From assembly GCF_016907655.1 (NCBI RefSeq), contig NZ_JAFBCL010000001.1:4622001-4686000 (forward strand): 64,000 nt of DNA, read 5' to 3'. Numbering within the stretch: position 1 is the first letter of the stretch; the number at the start of each line of letters is the position of its first letter. Below the pieces are notes generated by a model. The model ran no database searches. It was not told the DNA's origin and was given only the letters and a program-made list of their open reading frames with translations. Both the position numbers and the translations under genes were made by a program. The stretch is from Saccharothrix algeriensis (lineage in GTDB: Bacteria; Actinomycetota; Actinomycetes; Mycobacteriales; Pseudonocardiaceae). This document shows positions 17,974-26,226 of this stretch, one piece after another.

Positions 17974-19111
17974 TCGCAACCTCCGGATCGCCCGCCTGTG
18001 GGACGTGGCCGACCCGCGGGTGACCCGCCGGGCCCTGTTGCGGTCCACGGCGTTCTTCGCGCTGGCCGCGACCGGCGCGTGCGGGGTCGGCGAGGCGCCG
18101 GGCAACGGCGGCGCCCCGGCGTCGCAGGCCGAGGCCACCAACGCCCGGGACGAGCCGGAGCTCAACTTCTACAACTGGACCGACTACATCGCGCCGGACA
18201 CCCTGTCGGGGTTCACCGCCGCGAGCGGCGTCCGGGTCACCTACGACAACTTCAGCACCAACGACGAGATGGAGGCCAAGATCGCCTCCGGCGCGGCGGG
18301 CTACGACCTCGTGGTGCCCAGCGACAACTTCGTGCGCCGCTTCCTGCGCGCGGGCCTGCTCATGCCGCTGGACCACGACCTGCTGCCGAACCTGGCGAAC
18401 CTGGACAAGCGGTTCACCGAAGCCGACTACGACCCGGGCAACGCGCACTCGGTGCCGTGGGCGTGGGGCACGACGGGCCTGGCCTACTCCCGGTCGCGGC
18501 TCGGGGACGTGACCGGCTTCTCGGCCTACGACCTGGCCGCCGCGCAGGGCCGCAGCACGATCCTGGACGAGGCGCGGGACGCGATGGCGCTGGGCCTGCT
18601 GAAGGCCGGCCACGACCCGAACACCACCGATCCCCGGCACCTCGACGAGGCGGTGGCGGTGCTGCTGGAGCTGAAGAAGAGGATCGGGCAGATCACCTCC
18701 GACGTGATCGAGCCGCTGACCGGCGGGCAGGTCCCCCTGGCGCAGGCGTACTCCGGCGACGCCTTCCAGGCGCGCGAGGCCAACCCCGACATCGCCTACG
18801 CGATCCCGTCCGAGGGCGGGCTGTCCTACGTCGACCTGCTGTGCGTGCCCAAGGACGCGCCGCACGCGGCGAACGCCCACCGGTTCATCGACTACGTCCT
18901 GGGGCCGGAGGTCGGCGCGGCGCTGGCCAACGCCGTCCGCTACGGCAGCCCGAACGCGGCGGCCAAGCCGCTGATCGACCGGGAGCTGCTGGACGACCCG
19001 CTGGTGTACCCGTCGGACGAGCAGCTGGCGAAGCTGCCGTTCACCAAGGACCTCGGCGGCGAGGCGGAGGCCCGCTACGCCGACGCGTGGACCCGGGTCA
19101 AGACCGGCTGA
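17966..19111 (+). CDS. potD: Polyamine-type ABC transporter substrate-binding lipoprotein
   Basis: A 381-aa extracellular binding protein of the PotD/PotF family. The N-terminus has twin arginines (Arg21-Arg22) before a hydrophobic stretch and a lipobox ending at Cys39 (A-T-G-A-C), so it is probably a Tat-exported lipoprotein. The mature part begins with LNFYNWTDYIAPDTLSGF, the PotD hallmark, and carries YDLVVPSDNFVRR and VPWAWGTTGLAYS. Polyamine specificity is inferred from family only. Confidence 0.92.
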   Translation: MTDRNLRIARLWDVADPRVTRRALLRSTAFFALAATGACGVGEAPGNGGAPASQAEATNARDEPELNFYNWTDYIAPDTLSGFTAASGVRVTYDNFSTNDEMEAKIASGAAGYDLVVPSDNFVRRFLRAGLLMPLDHDLLPNLANLDKRFTEADYDPGNAHSVPWAWGTTGLAYSRSRLGDVTGFSAYDLAAAQGRSTILDEARDAMALGLLKAGHDPNTTDPRHLDEAVAVLLELKKRIGQITSDVIEPLTGGQVPLAQAYSGDAFQAREANPDIAYAIPSEGGLSYVDLLCVPKDAPHAANAHRFIDYVLGPEVGAALANAVRYGSPNAAAKPLIDRELLDDPLVYPSDEQLAKLPFTKDLGGEAEARYADAWTRVKTG

Positions 19112-19194
19112 CCGGCGGTGCGCCCCGGCGGTAGCGGGGGTCGCCACGTGGGTCGCGGCAGCAGGCGAACGCGTTGTTAACGTGCGCAAATGCC

Positions 19195-19206
19195 CGCACC
19201 GGTGCG
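19195..19206. promoter_or_regulatory. 12-bp palindrome upstream of potB
   Basis: CGCACCGGTGCG is a perfect palindrome 30 bp before the preferred potB start at 19236. A broader AACG...CGTT symmetry surrounds it. It could be an operator or a small intercistronic hairpin. Confidence 0.35.
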
Positions 19207-19235
19207 CTGACGTTCGCGTGGCATCATGTGCGCTC

Positions 19236-20084
19236 GTGCTCCCGTCCCGGCGCAGGTGGCTCGTCGCCACCGGCCTGCTCACGCCCACCGGCCTCTGGCT
19301 GGGCGTTTTCCTCATCGCGCCGCTGGCGCTGGTGGTGCAGTTCAGCTTCGCCACCCGCGACACGGGCGTGGCCAGGGCCGTGCTGCCGTGGACCACGCAC
19401 GCCTACGCCACCGCCCTGGACCCGGCGTTCCTGCCGATCTTCGGGCGGACCCTGGCCTACGCCGGGCTGACCACCCTGTTCTGCCTGCTCCTCGGCTTCC
19501 CGCTGGCGTGGTTCATCGCCCGGCACGGCGGCCGGTACCGCACGGCGCTGCTGGCCGCGGTGCTGGTGCCGTTCTGGTCCAGCTACCTGGCCCGCGTCTA
19601 CGCGTGGAAGGCGCTGCTGGACGGGGAGGGGCTGGTCAACCGGCTGCTCGCCGGGGTCGGGCTGGACCGCCCCGGCGGCTTCCTGCTGACCGACGGCGCG
19701 GTGGTGCTGGGCCTGACCTACGGGTTCCTGCCGTTCATGGTGCTGCCGCTCTACGTCGCCTGCGAGCGGTTCGACCACCGGCAGGTGGAGGCGTCCTACG
19801 ACCTCGGGCACGGGCGGGTGTCGACGTTCGCGCGCGTGGTGCTGCCCGGTGTGCTCCCCGGCGTGCTGGCCGGGTCGCTGCTGGTCCTGGTGCCGGCGGC
19901 GGGCGACTTCGTGACGCCCCGGCTGCTCGGCGGGGTCGACCAGTCGACGTTCGGCAGCGTGATCGACGACCAGTTCCGCGGCGGGAACAACTGGCCGCTC
20001 GGGTCGGCGATGGCGGTCCTGCTGCTGGTGCTCGTGGTGGTGGCGCTGGCGCTGCGCGGGCGCCGCGGGGAGGACGTGCTGTGA
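19236..20084 (+). CDS. potB: Polyamine-type ABC transporter permease (PotB)
   Basis: A membrane permease with six predicted helices. The inner-membrane EAA loop is visible as EASYDLGHGRVSTFARVVLP. GTG at 19236 gives a normal start (V-L-P-S-R-R-R-W-L-V-A-T, then a long hydrophobic helix); the frame also stays open to a GTG at 19182, which would add a Cys-rich non-conserved leader across a palindrome. Its stop overlaps potC as GTGA. Confidence 0.9.
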   Translation: MLPSRRRWLVATGLLTPTGLWLGVFLIAPLALVVQFSFATRDTGVARAVLPWTTHAYATALDPAFLPIFGRTLAYAGLTTLFCLLLGFPLAWFIARHGGRYRTALLAAVLVPFWSSYLARVYAWKALLDGEGLVNRLLAGVGLDRPGGFLLTDGAVVLGLTYGFLPFMVLPLYVACERFDHRQVEASYDLGHGRVSTFARVVLPGVLPGVLAGSLLVLVPAAGDFVTPRLLGGVDQSTFGSVIDDQFRGGNNWPLGSAMAVLLLVLVVVALALRGRRGEDVL

Positions 20085-20893
20085 ACCGCCGGCCCTGGTT
20101 GCTCGGCGGCGCCGCCGGGCTGGTGCTGCTCTTCCTCTACGCGCCGGTCGCCTGGCTGGCGGTCGTGTCGTTCAACGACTCCCGCTCGCTCAGCCGCATC
20201 ACCGGCCTGTCGACGCGCTGGTACGCCGAGCTGCTCGGCGACGCGCGCGTGCTGGAGGCCCTGGGGCTGACGCTGCGGCTGGCGGCGGCCAGCGCCGCGG
20301 TGGCCACCGCGATCGGGACGCTGGCGGCGTTCGGCCTGCGGCGGGCGTTCCCGGGGCGCGGGCTGTGGACGCTGCTGCTGGGCCTGCCGCTGGTGGTGCC
20401 GGAGGTGGTGCTGGGCGTGGCGCTGCTCGGGTTCTGCGTGAAGCTCGCCGGCATCCCGCTGGGCTTCGGCGCGCTGCTGGCCGCGCACGTGGCGTTCTCG
20501 CTGAGCTTCGTGGTGGTCGTGGTGCGGGCGCGGATCGCGGGGATGGACCCCCGGCTGGAGGAGGCCGCCGCCGACCTCGGCGCGAGCCCCCCGGTGGCGT
20601 TCCGGACGGTCACCCTGCCGCTGGTCGCGCCGGCCGTCGCGGCGGGCGCGGCGTTCGCGTTCCTGCTGTCCTTCGACGACGTGGTGACCTCCAGCTACCT
20701 GACCGGGGTCGGGTCGACCACGCTGCCGGTGCACGTCTACGCGCAGGCGAGCAAGCGCGGGGTGTCGCCGGAGATCGTCGCACTGTCCACTGTGCTGGTC
20801 GCGGTCAGCGCCGCCCTGCTCATCGCGGGTGTGCTGGTCGCGAGCAGGCGCGCCCGCGCGTCAACTTTCGTCGAGCCGAACCGCGACCAATGA
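20081..20893 (+). CDS. potC: Polyamine-type ABC transporter permease (PotC)
   Basis: The second permease, 270 aa, with six helices and the EAA motif EEAAADLGASPPVAFRTVTL. FLLSFDDVVTSSYLTG is characteristic of PotC. The GTG start at 20081 overlaps the potB stop by four bases, so translation is coupled. The operon order is A-D-B-C. Confidence 0.92.
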   Translation: MNRRPWLLGGAAGLVLLFLYAPVAWLAVVSFNDSRSLSRITGLSTRWYAELLGDARVLEALGLTLRLAAASAAVATAIGTLAAFGLRRAFPGRGLWTLLLGLPLVVPEVVLGVALLGFCVKLAGIPLGFGALLAAHVAFSLSFVVVVVRARIAGMDPRLEEAAADLGASPPVAFRTVTLPLVAPAVAAGAAFAFLLSFDDVVTSSYLTGVGSTTLPVHVYAQASKRGVSPEIVALSTVLVAVSAALLIAGVLVASRRARASTFVEPNRDQ

Positions 20894-20919
20894 ACGCGGA
20901 CGACCGCAGGGGGGTTGTT

Positions 20920-20925
20920 TACCGT
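20920..20925 (+). promoter_or_regulatory. Candidate -10 box upstream of the sensor kinase
   Basis: TACCGT lies eight bases before the GTG at 20934. This suggests the two-component pair has its own promoter separate from the pot operon. Confidence 0.35.
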
Positions 20926-20933
20926 TGGCCCGT

Positions 20934-22559
20934 GTGACGTCCGTTGTGCAGCGCCTGCGACCGGGGGTCGGGGACCTGCGGGGTGCTCCGGCGGCGTTCC
21001 TGCGCACCCACGCCCGGCGCCTGCGCGAGGTCACCCCGTGGCGCGTCGGCCGCGAACTGCTCGCGATCACCGCCATCGTCCTGCTGGACGTCCAGCCGGG
21101 CTGGATCGCCGGCGAGGAGCGGGTCGACCAGTGGTGGTTGGTCGGCGCGGTCTACGTCGGCGTGTACGTGCTGCGGCTGGGGTTCCCGGCGATCGCGCTG
21201 CTGCTGGGCATCTGGGCGGTGTTCCGCTTCCCGCACGGCGGCGTCGCCGTGATCATCATGCTCTCGTACGCGGCCGGCTACCGGATCGTGTCCTGGCAGC
21301 GCTCGCTGGTCACCGCGGCGCTCGGGCTCGTGCTCTACCTGGTCGCCTGGGGCGTGTCGACCCCCGGCCTGACCGGGCCCATCGGGTCGTGGGTGATGTT
21401 CACCGTCTACGGCATGGTGGTGGCCCTGCCGTTCCTGGTCGGCCGGTACAGCGCGCAGCGCCACGCCCTGGTGGCGGCCCTGCACGACCGCGAGGAGACC
21501 CTGCTGCGGGAGCGCCGGATGGTCGCCCGCCAGGTCCGGCTGCGCGAGCGCAACCGGATCGCCCAGGACATGCACGACAGCCTCGGCCACCGGCTCAGCC
21601 TGATCTCCGTCCACGCGGGCGCCCTCGCGCTGGACCCCGGCCTCGGCGAGCGGCAGCGCGACGCGGTGCAGGTGCTGCGCAGCGCGGCGCTGACGGCCAT
21701 GGAGGAGCTGCGCGGGGTCATCGGCGTGCTGCGGCGCGACGAGCCCGACGAGGACCAGGTGCGGCGGACCGTGGACGCGATCGACGAGCTGGTCGACGGC
21801 GCGCGGCAGGCCGGGGTGCGGGTGAGCCTGGTGCGCGGCGGGCAGCCGTGCCCGCTGCCCGCGAAGGTCAGCCACGCCGCGTACCGGATCGCGCAGGAGG
21901 GGCTGACCAACGCCAGCAAGCACGCGCCCGGCGCGAGCGTCCAGGTGACGGTCAAGTACGAGCCGGACGCGCTGGTCGTCGAGGTGCGCAACAACCCGCC
22001 CCGGGTCAAGCCCGCCGACGGCGCCGGCTTCGGCCTGGTCGGCCTGGGCGAGCGGGTGCGGCTGGCGGGCGGGATGCTGCACGTCGGCGAGCTGCCCTCG
22101 GGCGGCTTCCGGATCGCCGCCGTGCTGCCCTACGAGGACACCGCCGCGGCCGACGACGAGCCCTCCGACGACGAGCCCGTCGAGCAGGCCAGGCCCAGCG
22201 GCATCCGCAAGTGGGCCGGCGTCGGCTCGATCCTGCTCGCCGGCGTCGTCGTGGCGGTCGTCGTCGGCGGCTACACGTGGCTGGGCAGCCAGCACTTCAC
22301 CAAGGTGGTCGACGCCCGGCTCTACGACTCGATCCGGGTGGGCGACGCGGAGGCCGAGGTGCGCGGCAAGCTGCCCGGCGGCGCGGAGCCGCCCATCGGC
22401 GAGCTGCGCTCCGACGCGCCGCCCGAGCCGCCCGGGTCGCGGTGCGAGTACCGGGTGGCCGACGAGCAGCGGCAGTCGGCGCGGTCGACCAAGGTCGTGC
22501 GGTTCTGCTTCGCCGACGGCAGGCTCGTCGAGAAGAACACCCACCAGCAAGGGGCGTGA
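20934..22559 (+). CDS. NarL-type sensor histidine kinase with extra C-terminal membrane/extracytoplasmic domain
   Basis: A 541-aa kinase. About five N-terminal hydrophobic helices (residues about 35-185) precede the HisKA_3 domain, whose phosphoacceptor is His214 in RIAQDMHDSLGHRLSLIS. An HATPase domain follows (AYRIAQEGLTNASKHAPG; GFGLVGLGERVRLAGG). Unusually, the chain continues: an acidic linker, a further helix at about 430-450 (LLAGVVVAVVVGGYTWLG) and a roughly 90-residue tail resembling small BamE/SmpA-like lipoprotein domains (S-I-R-V-G-D-A-E-A-E-V-R-G-K-L-P-G-G). GTG 20934 or TTG 20925 may start it. It is followed directly by its response regulator. Confidence 0.9.
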   Translation: MTSVVQRLRPGVGDLRGAPAAFLRTHARRLREVTPWRVGRELLAITAIVLLDVQPGWIAGEERVDQWWLVGAVYVGVYVLRLGFPAIALLLGIWAVFRFPHGGVAVIIMLSYAAGYRIVSWQRSLVTAALGLVLYLVAWGVSTPGLTGPIGSWVMFTVYGMVVALPFLVGRYSAQRHALVAALHDREETLLRERRMVARQVRLRERNRIAQDMHDSLGHRLSLISVHAGALALDPGLGERQRDAVQVLRSAALTAMEELRGVIGVLRRDEPDEDQVRRTVDAIDELVDGARQAGVRVSLVRGGQPCPLPAKVSHAAYRIAQEGLTNASKHAPGASVQVTVKYEPDALVVEVRNNPPRVKPADGAGFGLVGLGERVRLAGGMLHVGELPSGGFRIAAVLPYEDTAAADDEPSDDEPVEQARPSGIRKWAGVGSILLAGVVVAVVVGGYTWLGSQHFTKVVDARLYDSIRVGDAEAEVRGKLPGGAEPPIGELRSDAPPEPPGSRCEYRVADEQRQSARSTKVVRFCFADGRLVEKNTHQQGA

Positions 22560-22562
22560 GCG

Positions 22563-23213
22563 TTGATCCGGGTTCTGATCGCCGACGACGAGCCGTTGAT
22601 GCGGGCGGGCATCAAGGCGATCCTCGGCACGGCCGAGGACATCGAGCTGGTCGCGGAGGCGGGCGACGGCCGGGAGGCCGTGCGGGTCGCGCTGGAGCGC
22701 CGGGTCGACGTGGCGGTGCTGGACATCCGGATGCCCCGGCTGGACGGCCTGGGGGCGGCGCGCGAGCTGCGCGCCGTCGCGCCGTCGGTGCGGGTGGTGA
22801 TGCTCACCACGTTCGGCGAGGACGACAACATCGTGCGGGCGCTGTCCGACGGCGCGTCGGGCTTCCTGCTCAAGGACTCGGCGCCGGAGGAGCTGCTGCG
22901 GGCGGTGCGCGCGGTCCACGCGGGGGAGGCTTACCTGTCACCCATGGTCACCAGCCGGGTGGTCGGCATGGTCGCCCAGGTGGGCCAACCCCGTCGGCAG
23001 GAGGCCCGGCGGCAGGTGGCGGGGTTGACCGAGCGCGAGGTCGAGGTGCTGGCGCTGCTGGGGCTCGGCATGTCCAACGCCGACGTCGGCCAGCGGCTGC
23101 ACATGAGCGAGGCGACGGTGAAGACCTACGTCAGCCGCCTGCTGGCGAAGCTCGGGCTGACCAACCGCGTGCAGGCCGCCCTGCTGGCCCGCGACGCCGG
23201 CCTGGCGGGCTGA
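22563..23213 (+). CDS. NarL/FixJ family response regulator
   Basis: A 216-aa two-domain regulator. The receiver domain has the acidic pair in IADDEPLMR, phospho-acceptor Asp54 in VAVLDIRMPRLDG, and the Lys in GFLLKDSAPEELL. The LuxR-type helix-turn-helix is LTEREVEVLALLGLGMSNAD followed by V-K-T-Y-V-S-R-L-L-A-K-L. TTG at 22563 lies three bases after the kinase stop, so the pair is co-translated. Targets are unknown; the upstream pot operon is a possibility by proximity only. Confidence 0.95.
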   Translation: MIRVLIADDEPLMRAGIKAILGTAEDIELVAEAGDGREAVRVALERRVDVAVLDIRMPRLDGLGAARELRAVAPSVRVVMLTTFGEDDNIVRALSDGASGFLLKDSAPEELLRAVRAVHAGEAYLSPMVTSRVVGMVAQVGQPRRQEARRQVAGLTEREVEVLALLGLGMSNADVGQRLHMSEATVKTYVSRLLAKLGLTNRVQAALLARDAGLAG

Positions 23214-23290
23214 GCGCCCGCGACGCCGGGCTGAGCGGGTGCGGCGCGACGCGGTGCGGCCGGTCGCGCGGCGTCGGCGGCGCACGCGAA

Positions 23291-23329
23291 AGCGCCCCTC
23301 GCCGCAGGGGGGTGGCGGCGAGGGGCGCT
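23291..23329. terminator. Strong bidirectional terminator
   Basis: A perfect 15-bp stem (AGCGCCCCTCGCCGC, 23291-23305, with 23315-23329) and a 9-nt loop lie between the convergent response regulator and the GlsB/YeaQ-type gene. Confidence 0.75.
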
Positions 23330-23357
23330 GCGATCGCGCCTTGCGAGGGGGGACGCG

Positions 23358-23624
23358 TCAGGCGCGAGCTCGGTTGCCCGTCACCATGCGGTAGACGAAC
23401 AGGACGATCAGCGAGCCGAGGATGGCCAGCAGCCAGGTGCTGAGGCTGAAGAACGTGTTGATGTCGGTGCCGAAGATCGCCTTGCCGACGAACCCGCCGA
23501 TGATGGCGCCGACGATGCCGAGTAGCATGGTGATGATGATGCCACCGGGGTCGCGACCAGGCATGATGGCCTTGGCGATGGCGCCTGCGATGAGGCCGAG
23601 GACGATCCAACCCAAGATGCCCAC
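23358..23624 (-). CDS. GlsB/YeaQ/YmgE family (transglycosylase-associated) membrane protein
   Basis: An 88-aa protein with three hydrophobic segments: LGWIVLGLIAGAIAKAIMPG, IIITMLLGIVGAIIGGFVG and WLLAILGSLIVLFVYRMV. The G-R-D-P-G-G turn after the first helix is the family hallmark. These small proteins are linked to general stress responses but lack a known biochemical role. ATG at 23624 has GGAAGGAGAC upstream. It is likely monocistronic. Confidence 0.9.
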   Translation of the reverse strand: MGILGWIVLGLIAGAIAKAIMPGRDPGGIIITMLLGIVGAIIGGFVGKAIFGTDINTFFSLSTWLLAILGSLIVLFVYRMVTGNRARA

Positions 23625-23782
23625 GGGGGGTCTCCTTCCTGATGGCCGCGACGGGCGGAATCCGTCGGCGGCGCTTGATCAGAGGTTGCCCACGTTCGGG
23701 TGAGCCCACGCCTGCGTTATCATTCTGTGACCTGAGTACCGCTGTGCGGGCTATCAGGTTGGTTCCGGAACAATGGTCGGTG

Positions 23783-25003
23783 ATGAGCACACCACGCACG
23801 GTCCTGGTACTGGGGTCGACCGGCTCGATCGGCACCCAGGCCCTCGACGTCATCGCCGCCAACCGGGACCGCTTCACCGCGGTCGGCCTCGCCGCCGGCG
23901 GGGCCGACCCCGCCGCCCTGGCCGCCCAGGCCCTGGAGCACGGGGTCGAGGCCGTCGCCGTCGCCCGGGCCACCGCCGTGGAGGACGTGACGCTCGCGCT
24001 GTACGCCGAAGCGCAGAAGCGCGGCTACCCGCGGGGCGCGTTCAAGCTGCCGCGCGTGCTGGCCGGGCCGACGGCGATGACGGACCTGGTCGACTCGACG
24101 CCCGCCGACGTGGTGCTCAACGGCATCACCGGCTCGATCGGGCTGGAGCCGACCCTGCACGCGCTGCGCACCGGCGCGACGCTCGCGCTGGCGAACAAGG
24201 AGTCGCTGGTCGCGGGCGGGCCGCTGGTGCTGCGCGCCGCCGCGCCGGGGCAGATCGTGCCGGTCGACTCGGAGCACTCCGCGCTCGCCCAGTGCCTGCG
24301 CGGCGGCCGGCGCGACGAGGTCGCCAGGCTGGTGCTCACCGCCTCCGGCGGGCCGTTCCGCGGGCGCGGGCGCGCCGAGCTGGCCGGGGTGAGCGCCGCG
24401 CAGGCCCTGGCGCACCCCACCTGGACGATGGGCCCGGTCGTCACGGTCAACTCGGCGACCCTGGTCAACAAGGGCCTGGAGCTGATCGAGGCGCACCTGC
24501 TGTTCGACGTGCCCTACGACCGCATCGACGTGGTGGTGCACCCGCAGTCGGTCATCCACTCCATGGTCGCCTTCACCGACGGCTCGACGCTCGCGCAGGC
24601 CAGCCCGCCGGACATGCGGCTGCCGATCGCGCTGGCCCTGGGCTGGCCGGACCGGGTGCCCGGCGCCGCCGCCGCGTGCGACTTCGCGGCGCCGGCCGCC
24701 TGGACCTTCGAGCCGCTGGACGACGAGGTGTTCCCGGCGGTCCGGCTGGCCCGGCGGGCGGGTTCGGGCGGCGGCTGCCTGCCGGCGGTCTACAACGCCG
24801 CCAACGAGGAGGCGGTCGCGGCCTTCCTCGGCGGCGGCACGTCGTTCACGTCGATCGTGGACACGGTGGAGCGGGTCCTGGGCGAGGCGGACGGCTGGGC
24901 GCGCGAGCCCGCCGACGTCGCCGAGGTCCTCGCCGCCGAGGATTGGGCCCGCGCCCGGGCGCGGGAACTCGTGGCCGCCCCGGTGGGGTCGGGAAGGGAC
25001 TGA
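23783..25003 (+). CDS. dxr: 1-deoxy-D-xylulose 5-phosphate reductoisomerase
   Basis: DXR converts DXP to MEP, the first committed step of non-mevalonate isoprenoid synthesis, using NADPH and a divalent metal. The nucleotide-binding start LVLGSTGSIGTQALDVI, NGITGSIGLEPTL, ANKESLVAGG, PVDSEHSALAQCL, ASGGPFRG, HPTWTMG, NSATLVNKGLELIEAH and HPQSVIHSMV are all present. It is 406 aa, and ATG 23783 begins the canonical MSTPRTVLVLGS. It starts the dxr-rip-ispG operon, which links isoprenoid synthesis with the site-2 protease. Confidence 0.97.
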   Translation: MSTPRTVLVLGSTGSIGTQALDVIAANRDRFTAVGLAAGGADPAALAAQALEHGVEAVAVARATAVEDVTLALYAEAQKRGYPRGAFKLPRVLAGPTAMTDLVDSTPADVVLNGITGSIGLEPTLHALRTGATLALANKESLVAGGPLVLRAAAPGQIVPVDSEHSALAQCLRGGRRDEVARLVLTASGGPFRGRGRAELAGVSAAQALAHPTWTMGPVVTVNSATLVNKGLELIEAHLLFDVPYDRIDVVVHPQSVIHSMVAFTDGSTLAQASPPDMRLPIALALGWPDRVPGAAAACDFAAPAAWTFEPLDDEVFPAVRLARRAGSGGGCLPAVYNAANEEAVAAFLGGGTSFTSIVDTVERVLGEADGWAREPADVAEVLAAEDWARARARELVAAPVGSGRD

Positions 25004-25005
25004 CC

Positions 25006-26199
25006 GTGGTCTTCTTTTTGGGCATCCTGCTCTTCGCCCTGCTGATCGGCGTCTCGATCGCGCTGCACGAGCTGGGCCACCTGGCCACGGCGAAGATGTT
25101 CGGGATGAAGGTGACCCGGTACTTCATCGGGTTCGGGCCGAAGATCTGGTCGTTCCGGCGCGGCGAGACCGAGTACGGGCTCAAGGCGATCCCCGCGGGC
25201 GGGTTCTGCGAGATCACCGGCATGACCGCGCTGGAGGAGGTGCGGCCGGAGGACCGGGCCCGCGCCTTCTACCGGCAGAAGACGTGGAAGCGGGTCGTCG
25301 TGCTGTCGGCCGGCTCGATCACGCACTTCATCCTCGGCTTCCTCATCCTGTACGTGATGGCCGCCACCATGGGCATGCCGAACCTGCGCAACACGGCCGT
25401 GATCGGCGAGGTCGCACCGTGCGTGCAGAGCACCAGCAAGCCGGACTGCGCCCCCGGCGACGTCTCGCCCGCGGCGAAGGCGGGCTTCCGGCCGGGCGAC
25501 GAGATCGTGGCCGTCGGCGGCACCAGGGTGCCCAGCTGGGCCGAGGTGCTGACGCTGACCCGCGACAAGTTCGGGCCCACCGAGTTCACGGTCCTGCGCG
25601 ACGGCCAGGAGGTGAAGCTGACCGCCGACGTGGCGCGGGTCGACCGCCAGTTCCAGCGCAAGGACGGCTCCCGGTACACCAAGGAGGTCGGCGCGATCGG
25701 CGTCGTCCAGCAGCTGGAGTTCCACTACAACGCGTTCACCGCGATCGGCGGCGCCACGAAGTACACCGGCGACATGTTCGCCAACACCTGGCGCGGCCTG
25801 CTGAAGTTCCCGGAGAAGATCCCGGCCGTGGTCAAGGCCATCGGCGGCGCGGAGCGCGACATCGAGTCGCCGGTCAGCGTGGTCGGCGCGTCCCGCCTGG
25901 GCGGCGAGGCGGTCGAGCGCGGGCTGTGGCCGTTCTTCTGGCTGATGCTGGCGGGCCTGAACTTCTTCGTGGGCGTGTTCAACCTCCTGCCGCTGCTGCC
26001 GCTTGACGGTGGTCACATCGCCGTCAACCTCTACCAGCGGGTGCGAGACTGGATCCGGAAGCTGCGCGGGAAGCCCGCCGGCGCGCCGGTCAACTACCTG
26101 CGGCTGCTGCCGCTGACCTACTTCGTCATCTTCGTCGGCGGTGCGGTGACGCTGCTGACCGTGACCGCGGACATCGTCAACCCCATCCGGCTCCAGTGA
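25006..26199 (+). CDS. rip: Site-2 (M50) membrane zinc protease, Rip1/RseP family
   Basis: An intramembrane metalloprotease that in mycobacteria (Rip1) cleaves anti-sigma factors. The zinc site is HELGH (His21, Glu22, His25) in the first helix and Asp334 in LLPLDGGH near the C-terminus. A PDZ domain lies between (PAAKAGFRPGDEIVAVGG). It has four predicted membrane segments and 397 aa. GTG at 25006 is two bases after the dxr stop, with GGGAAGGGA upstream. Confidence 0.95.
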   Translation: MVFFLGILLFALLIGVSIALHELGHLATAKMFGMKVTRYFIGFGPKIWSFRRGETEYGLKAIPAGGFCEITGMTALEEVRPEDRARAFYRQKTWKRVVVLSAGSITHFILGFLILYVMAATMGMPNLRNTAVIGEVAPCVQSTSKPDCAPGDVSPAAKAGFRPGDEIVAVGGTRVPSWAEVLTLTRDKFGPTEFTVLRDGQEVKLTADVARVDRQFQRKDGSRYTKEVGAIGVVQQLEFHYNAFTAIGGATKYTGDMFANTWRGLLKFPEKIPAVVKAIGGAERDIESPVSVVGASRLGGEAVERGLWPFFWLMLAGLNFFVGVFNLLPLLPLDGGHIAVNLYQRVRDWIRKLRGKPAGAPVNYLRLLPLTYFVIFVGGAVTLLTVTADIVNPIRLQ

Positions 26200-26226
26200 T
26201 CGTGGAACAGTGAGAGGTGTTAAGCC

